A DNA stretch of 64,000 bases from Niveibacterium terrae (GTDB lineage: Bacteria; Pseudomonadota; Gammaproteobacteria; Burkholderiales; Rhodocyclaceae), in the NCBI RefSeq assembly GCF_048213115.1, contig NZ_CP172404.1:496001-560000 (forward strand), in the 5' to 3' direction. Within the stretch, counting starts at the first letter, position 1. Each line of letters opens with the position of its first letter. The notes under the pieces are model-generated. The model made no database searches. It saw only the letters and a list, made by a program, of their open reading frames with translations, and was not told where the DNA came from. This document shows, piece by piece, positions 8,035 through 16,768 of the stretch. Made by a program: the position numbers and the translations under genes.

Positions 8035-10215
8035 ATGGATCTTTCTTCCGCCCGTGATGCGTTGGTGCAGGAATCGCGTGAGCTGCTCGCCGATATGGAG
8101 CGGGCTCTGCTTGAAATCGAATCGGAAGGGCAGTCGGCCGAGCGGATCAATGCCGCTTTCCGCGCCGCCCATACGATCAAGGGTTCGGCCGGTTTGTTCG
8201 GCCTCGATTTGATCGTCAGCTTCACGCATGTGATGGAGAATGTGCTCGATCGTGTGCGTGGCGAGACCCTGAGGCTGGATGCGCCTCTCGTGTCGATCCT
8301 GCTGCGCTGCGGCGATTACCTGGGGCGCCTGGTCGATGGGCTGGAGGATGCGGGCGGGGACTCGCGTGACCCCGATCCCGGCACGCGCGAAGTCCTGCTC
8401 GAAGCCTTGCGTGAGACGCTGGGCGCGACCTCGGCGAAGACCGAAGTCGCGGTCGATTCCCCGGACGCCCGGGTCGAGCGTGAACCGTCGGGAGCGGGGG
8501 CTGGCAACGATCACTGGCACCTGTCCTTGCGCTTCGGTGCCGACGTGCTGCGCAACGGTATGGACCCGCTCTCCTTCATCAACTATCTGTCCGGGCTGGG
8601 CACGATCAAGGCGCTCTATACGCTTGAGGAGCGCCTGCCCGCGGCGGCGGACTTCGATCCCGAGTCCTGCTATCTCGGCTTCGAGATCGATCTGGTTTCC
8701 GATGCCGACAAGAAGACGCTCGACGATGTGTTCGAGTTCGTCCGCGAAGACAGCGAGATCCGCATCCTGCCGCCGCGCGCCAAGATAGACGAGTTCATCG
8801 ATCTGATCACAGCGTTGCCCGAATCGCGTCAGAGGCTGGGCGAAATCCTGATCGCCGGAGGCACGCTGACCGCCAACGAGCTCGAACGCATCCTCGAAAT
8901 CCAGAACAAGGCCCGCGAACAGGGCAGCGAAGCGCCCCGGCTCGGCGAACTGCTGGTCCAGGAACAGATGGTCCAGGCGCCTGTTGTCGCTGCCGCGCTG
9001 TCGCGGCAGAAGCAGCACGAGGAACGGCGCAGCAGCGAACAGAAGATCATCAAGGTCGAAGCGGCCAGACTCGATCAGCTGATCAACCTGGTCGGAGAGC
9101 TTGTCATCGCGTCAGCCGGCGCCCGGCTGCAGGCCGAGCGTACTCGCCAGAGCGAGCTGGTCGAAGTGCTCGGGGAAGTCGGCACGCTGGTCGAGCAGAT
9201 CCGCGACCGGGCGCTGAACTTGCGGATGATCCAGATCGGCGAAGTGTTCCAGCGCTTCCCGCGCGTCGTGCGCGACGTCTCGCAGGAGCTGGGCAAGAAA
9301 ATCGATCTGGTGATCACCGGCGCCGAGACCGAACTGGACAAATCGATGGTCGAGCGGCTCGCCGACCCGCTGACCCACATCGTCCGCAATGCGATGGATC
9401 ACGGAATCGAGCCGCTCGAAGAGCGCCTCGCGGTCGGCAAGCCCGAGCAGGGACGCCTGCAGCTCAACGCTTTCCACGAATCGGGCTGTATCGTCATCGA
9501 AGTCAGCGACGACGGTCACGGGCTCGATACGGAGCGAATTCGCGCGAAGGCGATCGAGCGCGGCCTGATCTCGGTCGATGAGCCTTTGTCCGACTCCGAG
9601 ATCAACCAGCTGATCTTCGCTCCCGGCTTCTCGACCGCCGAGAAGGTGACCAATCTGTCCGGCCGCGGAGTCGGCATGGATGTCGTCAAGAGAGGGGTGG
9701 ATCAACTTCGCGGCGAGATCGAGATCCTCTCGACGCGGGGCGAAGGCGCGACTTTCCGGATCCGCCTGCCGCTGACGCTGGCGATCATCGACGGATTCCA
9801 GGTCTCGGTCGATAACGCGGTGTTTGTGATCCCGCTCGACATGGTCGTCGAATGCTCGGATATGAGCGCGGAGGAAGGCTCCAAGCGGCTGGTGTCGCTG
9901 CGCGGCGAGCCTCTGCCCTTCGTGCGCCTGCGCGAAGTCTTCGATCTGGCCGGGGATGCGCCGTCGCGGGAGAGCCTGATCGTCGTCGAGTACGGCAAGC
10001 AGAGGGCGGGGATCGTCGTCGACCGCCTGCTCGGCGAATCCCAGGCGGTGATCAAACCGCTCGGCAAGCTCTTCTCGGGCGTCAGGGGGATCAGCGGTTC
10101 GACGATCCTCGGCGATGGCGCGGTCGCGCTGATCCTCGATGTTCCCAGCCTGATCGCGCTGAGCGCCGAAGGAGGGGACTCCGGCCCCCATCAGTCCCTG
10201 CCCGCGACGGCTTGA
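8035..10215 (+). CDS. cheA: Chemotaxis histidine kinase CheA
   Basis: Kinase of 726 residues. An N-terminal HPt domain carries phospho-acceptor H46 (AAHTIKGSAGLFG). A linker and a P2-like region (about 160-260) follow. Then come the P3 dimerisation helices (VEAARLDQLINLVGELVI, about 340-390), the HATPase domain (HIVRNAMDHGIEP; DDGHGLD; GFSTAEKVTNLSGRGVGMDVVK), and a C-terminal CheW-like P5 domain. It autophosphorylates under receptor control and passes phosphate to CheY, CheB and perhaps the CheY-EAL protein. All expected motifs are intact. Confidence 0.97.
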   Translation: MDLSSARDALVQESRELLADMERALLEIESEGQSAERINAAFRAAHTIKGSAGLFGLDLIVSFTHVMENVLDRVRGETLRLDAPLVSILLRCGDYLGRLVDGLEDAGGDSRDPDPGTREVLLEALRETLGATSAKTEVAVDSPDARVEREPSGAGAGNDHWHLSLRFGADVLRNGMDPLSFINYLSGLGTIKALYTLEERLPAAADFDPESCYLGFEIDLVSDADKKTLDDVFEFVREDSEIRILPPRAKIDEFIDLITALPESRQRLGEILIAGGTLTANELERILEIQNKAREQGSEAPRLGELLVQEQMVQAPVVAAALSRQKQHEERRSSEQKIIKVEAARLDQLINLVGELVIASAGARLQAERTRQSELVEVLGEVGTLVEQIRDRALNLRMIQIGEVFQRFPRVVRDVSQELGKKIDLVITGAETELDKSMVERLADPLTHIVRNAMDHGIEPLEERLAVGKPEQGRLQLNAFHESGCIVIEVSDDGHGLDTERIRAKAIERGLISVDEPLSDSEINQLIFAPGFSTAEKVTNLSGRGVGMDVVKRGVDQLRGEIEILSTRGEGATFRIRLPLTLAIIDGFQVSVDNAVFVIPLDMVVECSDMSAEEGSKRLVSLRGEPLPFVRLREVFDLAGDAPSRESLIVVEYGKQRAGIVVDRLLGESQAVIKPLGKLFSGVRGISGSTILGDGAVALILDVPSLIALSAEGGDSGPHQSLPATA

Positions 10216-10263
10216 ACCAGTCTCACTCGGTTTTGATGAAAGTTAGTTCCAGGGGGAAGAAAA

Positions 10264-11907
10264 ATGAACTGGTTCCTGCGTCTCAAGCTCGGTCAGAAGC
10301 TGATCGTGTCCTTCACGGTCTGCGCGTTGCTGACGACGATCGTCGGTGTTTTTTCCCTGCTCAAGGTTGTCGAGCTGGGCGGGCTTCTCGATAACACCTA
10401 CTCCAACAATCTGGTTTCGATCCAGAACCTCGCCGATGCGGCGCTGCGACAGGGGCTGCACAGCCGTGGCTTGACCCGGCTGCCGACCTTGCACGATGCC
10501 GAGGACATCAAGACGACCGTGGAGCGCGGGAAAGGCCACTTCCAGGCTTTCCAGGATGCGATGACCCGCTACCGTTCGACGCCTCTGAGCGAACAGGAGA
10601 AGGTGCTGAACAAGCAGTTGGACGCGGCGTTGACTCCCTATGTCGATGCCGCCGAGAAGCTGCAGAACCTGGTCAGCTCCGGGAAGTATGAGGAAGCAAC
10701 CCAGTTCAGCTATCTGACCGTTCGCAAGCAAAGCAACGACGTTGAAAAGGCGATTCGTGCCCTGATGGACGAGAACGCCAGTCAGGCCAAGATCCAGAAT
10801 GAGGCGGCGATGAAGACCGTCGCCGAGGTCAGGGTCACGATGATCGCGCTGATCGTCGTTGCCTTCGTGCTCGCGGTGGGTTTGGGCATCTTCGTGGCCC
10901 GGATCGTGACCCGTCAGATCGGGGGCGAGCCGGACTATGCGGCCGATCTGGTGCGCCGGGTCGCCGAAGGCGATCTGACCGTCAAGGTCGATGTCACGCG
11001 AGCGGTCGAGGGCAGTCTGCTCTTTGCGATGGCTAAGATGGTCGAGCGCCTGACCCATGTGATCAGTGAAGTGCGCGCGACCAGCGACTCTCTGGCTTCG
11101 GCCTCCGAAGAGGTTTCGGCCTCGTCCCAGGTGCTGAGCCAGAACGCGACCGAGCAGGCCGCCAGCGTCGAGGAGACCAGCGCATCGATGGAAGAGATCT
11201 CGGCGACCGTCGCCCAGAACTCCGAGAATGCGAAGGTGACCGATGGCATCGCGTCGAAGTCGGCACATGATGCAGGCGAAGGCGGTCAGGCGGTCGGCGA
11301 GACGGTCAGCGCGATGAAACAGATCGCCGAAAAAATCGGCATCATCGACGACATCGCCTATCAGACCAACCTGCTGGCGCTGAACGCGGCGATCGAAGCG
11401 GCGCGGGCCGGCGATCATGGCAAGGGCTTCGCGGTCGTTGCCGCCGAAGTCAGGAAGCTGGCCGAGCGCAGCCAGATTGCCGCGCAGGAAATCAGCTCTC
11501 TTGCGTCAAGCAGCGTCGGCATGGCCGAGCGTGCCGGCAAGCTGCTCGGAGATCTGGTGCCGTCGATCACGCGCACGGCCGACCTCGTCCAGGAGATCGC
11601 GGCCGCTTCGCGCGAGCAGACCGGAGGGCTCGATCAGATCAACAGCGCGATCGGTCAGCTGACCCAGACCACACAGGCGAACGCGTCGGCCTCCGAGCAG
11701 TTGTCCTCGACCGCCGAGGAGATGAGCTCGCAGGCTGTCCAGCTGCAGGAGATGATGCAGTTCTTCCGGACCGAAACCGAGGCGTCCGCGGTGCGTCCCC
11801 GCGCGTCGGGCAAGGGGCCGGTTCGCCGCGGCAAGCCGGTCAGGCGAAGCGCGGTGCACAATGAGTCCCCGAGTGAAGTTGATGAAGAAGCTTTCGTACG
11901 CTTCTGA
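10264..11907 (+). CDS. Methyl-accepting chemotaxis protein (four-helix-bundle sensor)
   Basis: Classical receptor of 547 residues. The first membrane helix is at about 10-30. A mostly helical periplasmic domain of about 160 residues has the style of the 4HB_MCP class. The second helix (about 192-213) is followed by a HAMP-like segment. The long cytoplasmic hairpin has the tip IAYQTNLLALNAAIEAARAGDHGKGFAVVAAEVRKLAERSQ and Glu/Gln pairs suited to methylation. No C-terminal pentapeptide for CheR/CheB docking is present. The ligand cannot be predicted. It lies between cheA and cheW. Confidence 0.93.
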   Translation: MNWFLRLKLGQKLIVSFTVCALLTTIVGVFSLLKVVELGGLLDNTYSNNLVSIQNLADAALRQGLHSRGLTRLPTLHDAEDIKTTVERGKGHFQAFQDAMTRYRSTPLSEQEKVLNKQLDAALTPYVDAAEKLQNLVSSGKYEEATQFSYLTVRKQSNDVEKAIRALMDENASQAKIQNEAAMKTVAEVRVTMIALIVVAFVLAVGLGIFVARIVTRQIGGEPDYAADLVRRVAEGDLTVKVDVTRAVEGSLLFAMAKMVERLTHVISEVRATSDSLASASEEVSASSQVLSQNATEQAASVEETSASMEEISATVAQNSENAKVTDGIASKSAHDAGEGGQAVGETVSAMKQIAEKIGIIDDIAYQTNLLALNAAIEAARAGDHGKGFAVVAAEVRKLAERSQIAAQEISSLASSSVGMAERAGKLLGDLVPSITRTADLVQEIAAASREQTGGLDQINSAIGQLTQTTQANASASEQLSSTAEEMSSQAVQLQEMMQFFRTETEASAVRPRASGKGPVRRGKPVRRSAVHNESPSEVDEEAFVRF

Positions 11908-11919
11908 GGAGAAGCTGCA

Positions 11920-12474
11920 ATGAGTGCAAGCCAAACTTCGACGGCGCTGCAGACTGGCTCTTCCCGCCACGCGGTGGTGGAAGTTGCGCAGGGCGCGCAA
12001 CAGCAATTCCTGACATTCCGCTTGGGCAGCGAGCGTTTCGCGATTTCGATCCAGTCGATCCGCGAGATCATCGAGTTCCCCGGTTTGACGACCATTCCGC
12101 TGACGCCCGCCTTCCTGGCCGGAGTGATCAATCTGCGCGGTGCGGTGGTGCCGGTCATCGACCTGTCGGTTCGCTTCGGCCGGGCCAAAACCGAAGTCGG
12201 GCGCCGGACCTGCATCGTCATTGTCGAGGTGACAATAGGCGAGGAGCTGCAGCCTCTGGGGGTCATCGTCGATGCGGTCGATGAAGTGGTCGAGGTCGAT
12301 GACGCGCAGATCGAGATGCGCCCGAACTTCGGCTCGGGAATCCGCGCCGATTTCGTGTCCGGGATGCTCCGTCTGGGCAGTCTGTTTGTCGTGGCGCTGA
12401 ATCTCGACAAGGTGCTGTCGGCCGAAGAGCTCGAACAGATGATCGGTATCGCCGAGAGCGCAGCCGTGGAGTGA
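11920..12474 (+). CDS. cheW: Chemotaxis coupling protein CheW
   Basis: Adaptor of 184 residues that joins receptors to CheA. A roughly 30-residue N-terminal extension precedes the CheW domain (FRLGSERFAISIQSIREIIEFPGLTTIPLTPAFLAGVINLRGAVVPVIDLSVRFG), a strong family signature. It starts 12 bases after the receptor stop and ends 4 bases before cheR. Confidence 0.95.
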   Translation: MSASQTSTALQTGSSRHAVVEVAQGAQQQFLTFRLGSERFAISIQSIREIIEFPGLTTIPLTPAFLAGVINLRGAVVPVIDLSVRFGRAKTEVGRRTCIVIVEVTIGEELQPLGVIVDAVDEVVEVDDAQIEMRPNFGSGIRADFVSGMLRLGSLFVVALNLDKVLSAEELEQMIGIAESAAVE

Positions 12475-12478
12475 GCTG

Positions 12479-13291
12479 ATGCCTCTTCCCGAGACCACGC
12501 TGGGAGCCCAGGCCTTCGGACGTCTGCAGCGCTTCTTTTTCGAAGCGAGCGGAATTACGCTGGCCGCGCACAAGCAAGCGCTGGTCGAGGGAAGACTGCG
12601 CAAACGGCTTTCGCATCACGGCATGGAAGATTTCGACCGCTATTGCGATCTTCTGCTGAGCCCCGGCTCGGCCGAGGAGAGGCAGAGAGCGGTCGATCTG
12701 TTGACGACCAACGAGACTTACTTCTTTCGTGAGCCTGATCATTTTACGCGGCTGGCCGAGGACATCCTGCCCGAGCTGACGCGGCGGCCGGTGCGCGTGT
12801 GGTCGGCGGCCTGTTCCTCGGGCGAAGAGTGTTACAGCCTTGCGATGCTGCTCGACGATGTGCTTGCGGACGAGAGGTGGGAGCTGATCGGCTGCGATCT
12901 GTCCGCAACGATGGTGAGGCACGCGCAGCGCGGGCTCTACCGCCTCCAGCGTCTGGAGAGACTGCCCTCGCGCTATCTGAAACGCTATTGCCGGCGGGGG
13001 ACGGGGCCTTATCAGGGGCATCTGTTGATCGATCGCGCACTGCGTCAGAGGGCCCGCTTCCTCAGGCACAATCTTTTCGATGAAGCGCCTGAGCTCGGGC
13101 GCTTCGACATCGTTTTCCTGCGCAATGTGCTGATCTATTTCGACGCGGAGGGCAAGCGGGCCATCGTCAGGCGAGTGATCGAACGCATGAATCCCGGTGG
13201 CTGGCTCTTCATCGGGCTGTCCGAGTCTCTTCAGGGCTTGGGCCTGCCTCTGCGTCGGGTTGAATCTTCGATTTACAGGCTGGTGCGATGA
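12479..13291 (+). CDS. cheR: Chemotaxis protein methyltransferase CheR
   Basis: SAM-dependent receptor glutamate methyltransferase of 270 residues. The N-terminal helical domain contains the TTNETYFFREPDHF signature. The catalytic domain has the SAM-binding segment VWSAACSSGEECYSLAM and FDIVFLRNVLIYFD. It overlaps cheD by four bases (ATGA). Length is typical (about 275). Confidence 0.96.
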   Translation: MPLPETTLGAQAFGRLQRFFFEASGITLAAHKQALVEGRLRKRLSHHGMEDFDRYCDLLLSPGSAEERQRAVDLLTTNETYFFREPDHFTRLAEDILPELTRRPVRVWSAACSSGEECYSLAMLLDDVLADERWELIGCDLSATMVRHAQRGLYRLQRLERLPSRYLKRYCRRGTGPYQGHLLIDRALRQRARFLRHNLFDEAPELGRFDIVFLRNVLIYFDAEGKRAIVRRVIERMNPGGWLFIGLSESLQGLGLPLRRVESSIYRLVR

Positions 13292-13803
13292 GTATCCACC
13301 ATGTCCATGCCGGAGATGTGAGGCTGGGCCTGCCGGGCGACGAACTGCGCGCCGTGCTCGGTTCCTGTGTGGCGGTCACGCTGTGGCATCCCGGCAAGCG
13401 GGTTGGTGTGATGAGCCATGTGCTGCTGCCCCGGCGCGGAGCGACGCTGCGAAGCGGCAGGACCGACGAACAGGACGGGCGTTTTGCCGAGGATGCGTTG
13501 CAGCTGATGGTGGCTCGCCTGCGCGAGGCGGGCGTTCAACCGGGCGAGTGCGCGTGCAAGATCTTCGGCGGAGCCCAGGTCTTCGCCAGCGGCGATTCGC
13601 GGGTCGGCAACGCCAACGTGCGCGCCTTGAAGAGCCTGCTCAATCGTGCGGGCGTCGCGATCGTCAGCGAGAATGTCGAGGGGACGGGGCATCGCGTGAT
13701 CCGCTTCGTCGTCGAGACCGGAGAAGTCTGGGTCAGTCACAGGCAGAACGCGATGGCGTACGGAGGGGGAGGGAACGATGATCAACGTGATGGTGGTCGA
13801 TGA
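13288..13803 (+). CDS. cheD: Chemoreceptor glutamine deamidase CheD (copy 1)
   Basis: Deamidase of 171 residues that converts receptor Gln to Glu. The catalytic Cys27 (AVLGSCVAV) and His44 (VMSHVLLP) are present, as is the C-terminal block EGTGHRVIRFVVETGEVWVSH. It overlaps cheR by 4 bases and cheB by 26 bases. A close paralogue lies at 16267-16761 in the same operon, with the same catalytic residues at the same positions. Confidence 0.95.
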   Translation: MSIHHVHAGDVRLGLPGDELRAVLGSCVAVTLWHPGKRVGVMSHVLLPRRGATLRSGRTDEQDGRFAEDALQLMVARLREAGVQPGECACKIFGGAQVFASGDSRVGNANVRALKSLLNRAGVAIVSENVEGTGHRVIRFVVETGEVWVSHRQNAMAYGGGGNDDQRDGGR

Positions 13804-14833
13804 CTCGGCGGTGGTGCGCCAGGTCGTCCAGGAGGTGTTGCGTCAGCATCCGGATATCCGGGTCATCGCGACGGCTTCCGATCCCATTTTCGCTCTGGCC
13901 CAGATGCAGAAGCAGTGGCCGGACGTGCTGCTTCTGGACGTCGAGATGCCCAGGATGGATGGCATCACCTTCTTGCGGCAGATCATGAAGCAGCACCCGA
14001 CGCCGACCGTGATCTGCTCATCGCTGACCGAAAAGGGGGCGCAGATCACGATGGATGCGCTCGAAGCGGGAGCGGTCAGCATCATTACTAAACCCCAGAT
14101 CGGAGTCGGCAGCTTCCTGCGCGACAGCGAGGACGAACTCGCCTCGGCGATCCGGGCCGCGGCCGCGGCCAATCCGCGGCGGCTCAATCAGCCCATGGTG
14201 GCGCCCAAGCTGACCGCCGATGCGATCCTGGCCGCGCCGGGGCCGCGCGCCGCGATGGCGAGGACGACCGATCATTTCGTCGCGATCGGGGTCTCGACCG
14301 GAGGCACCCAGGCTCTGGAGTGCGTGCTGCCGGCCCTGCCGCGCACCTCGCCCGGAATCGTGATCGTCCAGCACATGCCCGAGCGCTTCACGAGAAGTTT
14401 CGCTGAGCGGCTGAACGGGCTGTCCGAAATCGAAGTCAAGGAAGCAGCGACCGGGGACCGGATCTATCCAGGGCGGGCCCTGATCGCGCCCGGAGGCAAG
14501 CACACTCTGGTCAAGCGCAACGGCGCGCAGTACGTCGTCGAGGTGGTCGAAGGGCCTCTGGTCTCCCGCCACCGTCCTTCGGTCGATGTGCTGTTCCGCT
14601 CGGTCGCGAAGTCTGCCGGACCCAATGCGCTCGGAATCATCATGACCGGGATGGGCGATGACGGCGCCCGGGGTATGAAGGAGATGTTCGACGCCGGCGC
14701 GAAGACTCTGGCTCAGGACGAAGCGAGTTGCGTCGTCTATGGCATGCCCAAGGAGGCGATCCGCCACGGCGGAGTGAACGACAGCCTTGGACTCGAAAAA
14801 ATTCCTGCCGCGATCGTTGCTTATGGACGCTGA
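13778..14833 (+). CDS. cheB: Chemotaxis methylesterase response regulator CheB
   Basis: Methylesterase/deamidase of 351 residues. The N-terminal receiver domain has the phospho-acceptor in LLLDVEMPRMDG. The C-terminal esterase domain has the catalytic Ser (GVSTGGTQ), His (VIVQHMPERFT) and Asp (MTGMGDDGARG). The ATG at 13778 has a strong GGAGGGGGAGGG ribosome site inside the end of cheD. Both cheD copies and cheB act on the same receptor Gln/Glu sites, which suggests layered adaptation. Confidence 0.97.
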   Translation: MINVMVVDDSAVVRQVVQEVLRQHPDIRVIATASDPIFALAQMQKQWPDVLLLDVEMPRMDGITFLRQIMKQHPTPTVICSSLTEKGAQITMDALEAGAVSIITKPQIGVGSFLRDSEDELASAIRAAAAANPRRLNQPMVAPKLTADAILAAPGPRAAMARTTDHFVAIGVSTGGTQALECVLPALPRTSPGIVIVQHMPERFTRSFAERLNGLSEIEVKEAATGDRIYPGRALIAPGGKHTLVKRNGAQYVVEVVEGPLVSRHRPSVDVLFRSVAKSAGPNALGIIMTGMGDDGARGMKEMFDAGAKTLAQDEASCVVYGMPKEAIRHGGVNDSLGLEKIPAAIVAYGR

Positions 14834-16064
14834 CCTGATTCTCTCCGAAGAGCTGCTCGCCCGGGGTGTGCTGATCGTCGATGACAGCGCTCTGCAGAGG
14901 ACGGCTCTGATCGAGCACCTGCTGACGCTGGGCATCACCCGGATCAACGAAGCAGGGGAAGGGGGCGAGGCGCTGGCGCGGTTGAGCCAGATCCTGCCCC
15001 AGCCGGCCGTGATCTTCGTCGACCTCGAGATGCCGGGGATGGACGGAGTCGAGCTGATCCAGCGCCTCGCCGAACTTCCGCTGCCGCCCGCGATCGTGCT
15101 GGCCAGTGGCAAGGAAGACATGGTGATCAGCGCGGTCGAATCGATGATGGAGAGTCTGGGGCTGCCCCTGCTCGGAACGCTGAAAAAGCCGGTCGCGATC
15201 GAACATCTGCAGAACGCCTTGCGCGCCTTCAACCCGGGCTGGGCCAGGGCGCAGGGGCCGGGAGCGGGAGCGACGCGGGTTGCGCCCGATGCGCTCGTCG
15301 AAGCGCTGGCGAACGGCCAGATCATGCCCTATTTCCAGCCCAAGGCTTCGCTGCAGCTGGGCCTGGTCAAGAGCGTCGAAGCGCTGGCGCGCTGGGTCAA
15401 ACCCGACGGCACGCTGATCCCGCCCGATTCCTTCATCCCGGTTGCGGCCCAGCACGGGCTGATTCCGGATTTGACGCTGAAAATCCTCGACGCGGCGATC
15501 GTTGCACTGCGGATGTGGCTCAGCCGCGGAATCCAGCTCTCAGTAGCGATCAACCTCTCTCCGGCTTCACTGCACGACGTGAGCCTGACCGAAGGCCTGA
15601 TCTCCCGGGTGAGTGCATCCGGCCTCGACCCTCAGCATTTCATGTTCGAAGTGACCGAGACGGCGATGGCGACCAATGTCGCGATGGCGACGGGCTGTCT
15701 GGTCAGGCTCAGGCTGCGCGGCTGCGGCCTGTCCATCGACGACTATGGGACAGGTTTTTCGTCGATGCAGCAGCTCTCCCGTTTGCCCTTCACCGAGCTG
15801 AAGGTCGACCGCTCATTTGTGACCGGAGCCTGGCAGCGCGCACACCTGCGCACCTTGCTCAGTTCGGCGATCGAGATCGGGCACAGGCTCAAGCTCGTGA
15901 CCGTCGGTGAGGGAGTCGAGACCGTCGAAGACTGGAAGCTGTTGCGCGACATGGGCTGCGATCTGGCCCAGGGCTGGCTGGTTGCTAAGGCTATGCCGGC
16001 CGAAGAGCTGCTGCGTCAGATTCCGACGATCAACCAGAGGCTCAGGGAGCTGAAGGATGCCTGA
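14823..16064 (+). CDS. CheY-EAL response regulator, c-di-GMP phosphodiesterase
   Basis: Protein of 413 residues with an N-terminal receiver domain (acceptor Asp in VIFVDLEMPGMDG) and a C-terminal EAL domain (about 160-405). The EAL motif (SVEALARW), the Asn of INLSP, the Glu of FEVTET, the DDYGTGFSS block, LKVDRSF and the EGVET segment are all present, so phosphodiesterase activity is expected. ATG 14823 overlaps the cheB stop by 11 bases; a TTG at 14787 is the alternative. Its place in the operon implies that CheA phosphorylation may also lower c-di-GMP. Confidence 0.93.
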   Translation: MDADLILSEELLARGVLIVDDSALQRTALIEHLLTLGITRINEAGEGGEALARLSQILPQPAVIFVDLEMPGMDGVELIQRLAELPLPPAIVLASGKEDMVISAVESMMESLGLPLLGTLKKPVAIEHLQNALRAFNPGWARAQGPGAGATRVAPDALVEALANGQIMPYFQPKASLQLGLVKSVEALARWVKPDGTLIPPDSFIPVAAQHGLIPDLTLKILDAAIVALRMWLSRGIQLSVAINLSPASLHDVSLTEGLISRVSASGLDPQHFMFEVTETAMATNVAMATGCLVRLRLRGCGLSIDDYGTGFSSMQQLSRLPFTELKVDRSFVTGAWQRAHLRTLLSSAIEIGHRLKLVTVGEGVETVEDWKLLRDMGCDLAQGWLVAKAMPAEELLRQIPTINQRLRELKDA

Positions 16065-16266
16065 ACGATTCTTCCGGGCGCATCCTCGATAGCCGGAGCG
16101 GCCGATAAGCGCGAAGATGGCTGCTTTGGCAAGAGAGGCTGGAGTTGTTCCCGATGTTCTCGGTTGCATTTCGGTTTTGCACAGGTGTTTCTGGATTCTT
16201 CCCCCGCTACGATTCCGATGAGGCAGATCTGCTTCATCGCGGCCCCGATCTCGCGGACGGGCGGCG

Positions 16267-16761
16267 ATGAGCATTCGTCACGTTCATGCCGGGCAGGTTC
16301 TACTCGGCGAAGCCGGGGACGAGCTGCGTGCGGTGCTTGGCTCCTGCGTGGCTCTGACCTTGTGGCATCCCGTGCGACGAATCGGCGCGATGTGCCATGT
16401 GCTGCTGCCGCGCCGCGGAACGGTGCGTCGCGAGCCGGCGGATTCGGACGCCCGTTTCGCCGAGGATGCGCTGCGGCTGATGGTGGGTCGCCTGCGCGAG
16501 GTCGGGGTAGAGCCCGGCGCCTGTGTCTGCAAGCTCTTCGGGGGGGCCAGTGTTTTCGCCAGCGAAGCGATGAATACCGGACGCGACAACGTCAGGGCGA
16601 TCAAGGCCCTGCTCGGGCGCGCGGGCGTCGAGCTGGTCAGCGAGCACGTCGAAGGAACGGGCCACCGGGTGATCCGCTTCGTCGTCGAAACCGGCGACGT
16701 CTGGGTCAGTCACCGACGGCGCCCGGTTCTGCTCCACCGTCGGCAGGATGCCGGCGCCTGA
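16267..16761 (+). CDS. cheD: Chemoreceptor glutamine deamidase CheD (copy 2)
   Basis: Second CheD of 164 residues, with Cys27 (AVLGSCVAL) and His44 (AMCHVLLP) kept. It is clearly paralogous to copy 1 along its whole length (MSIRHVHAGQV, GDELRAVLGSCVA, RFAEDALRLMV, EGTGHRVIRFVVETG). It follows the CheY-EAL gene after a 202-base gap. That gap contains an isolated GCCGATAA at 16101-16108 without a matching -35, so a separate promoter is uncertain. The gene is complete and looks functional. Confidence 0.93.
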   Translation: MSIRHVHAGQVLLGEAGDELRAVLGSCVALTLWHPVRRIGAMCHVLLPRRGTVRREPADSDARFAEDALRLMVGRLREVGVEPGACVCKLFGGASVFASEAMNTGRDNVRAIKALLGRAGVELVSEHVEGTGHRVIRFVVETGDVWVSHRRRPVLLHRRQDAGA

Positions 16762-16768
16762 ACCGGCT

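Noticed and set aside
16101..16108. A second exact GCCGATAA before cheD copy 2, suggesting another sigma-28 promoter.
   Set aside because: The expected -35 position (about 16082-16089, ATCCTCGA) does not match TAAAGTTT-like sequence, so I did not call a promoter.
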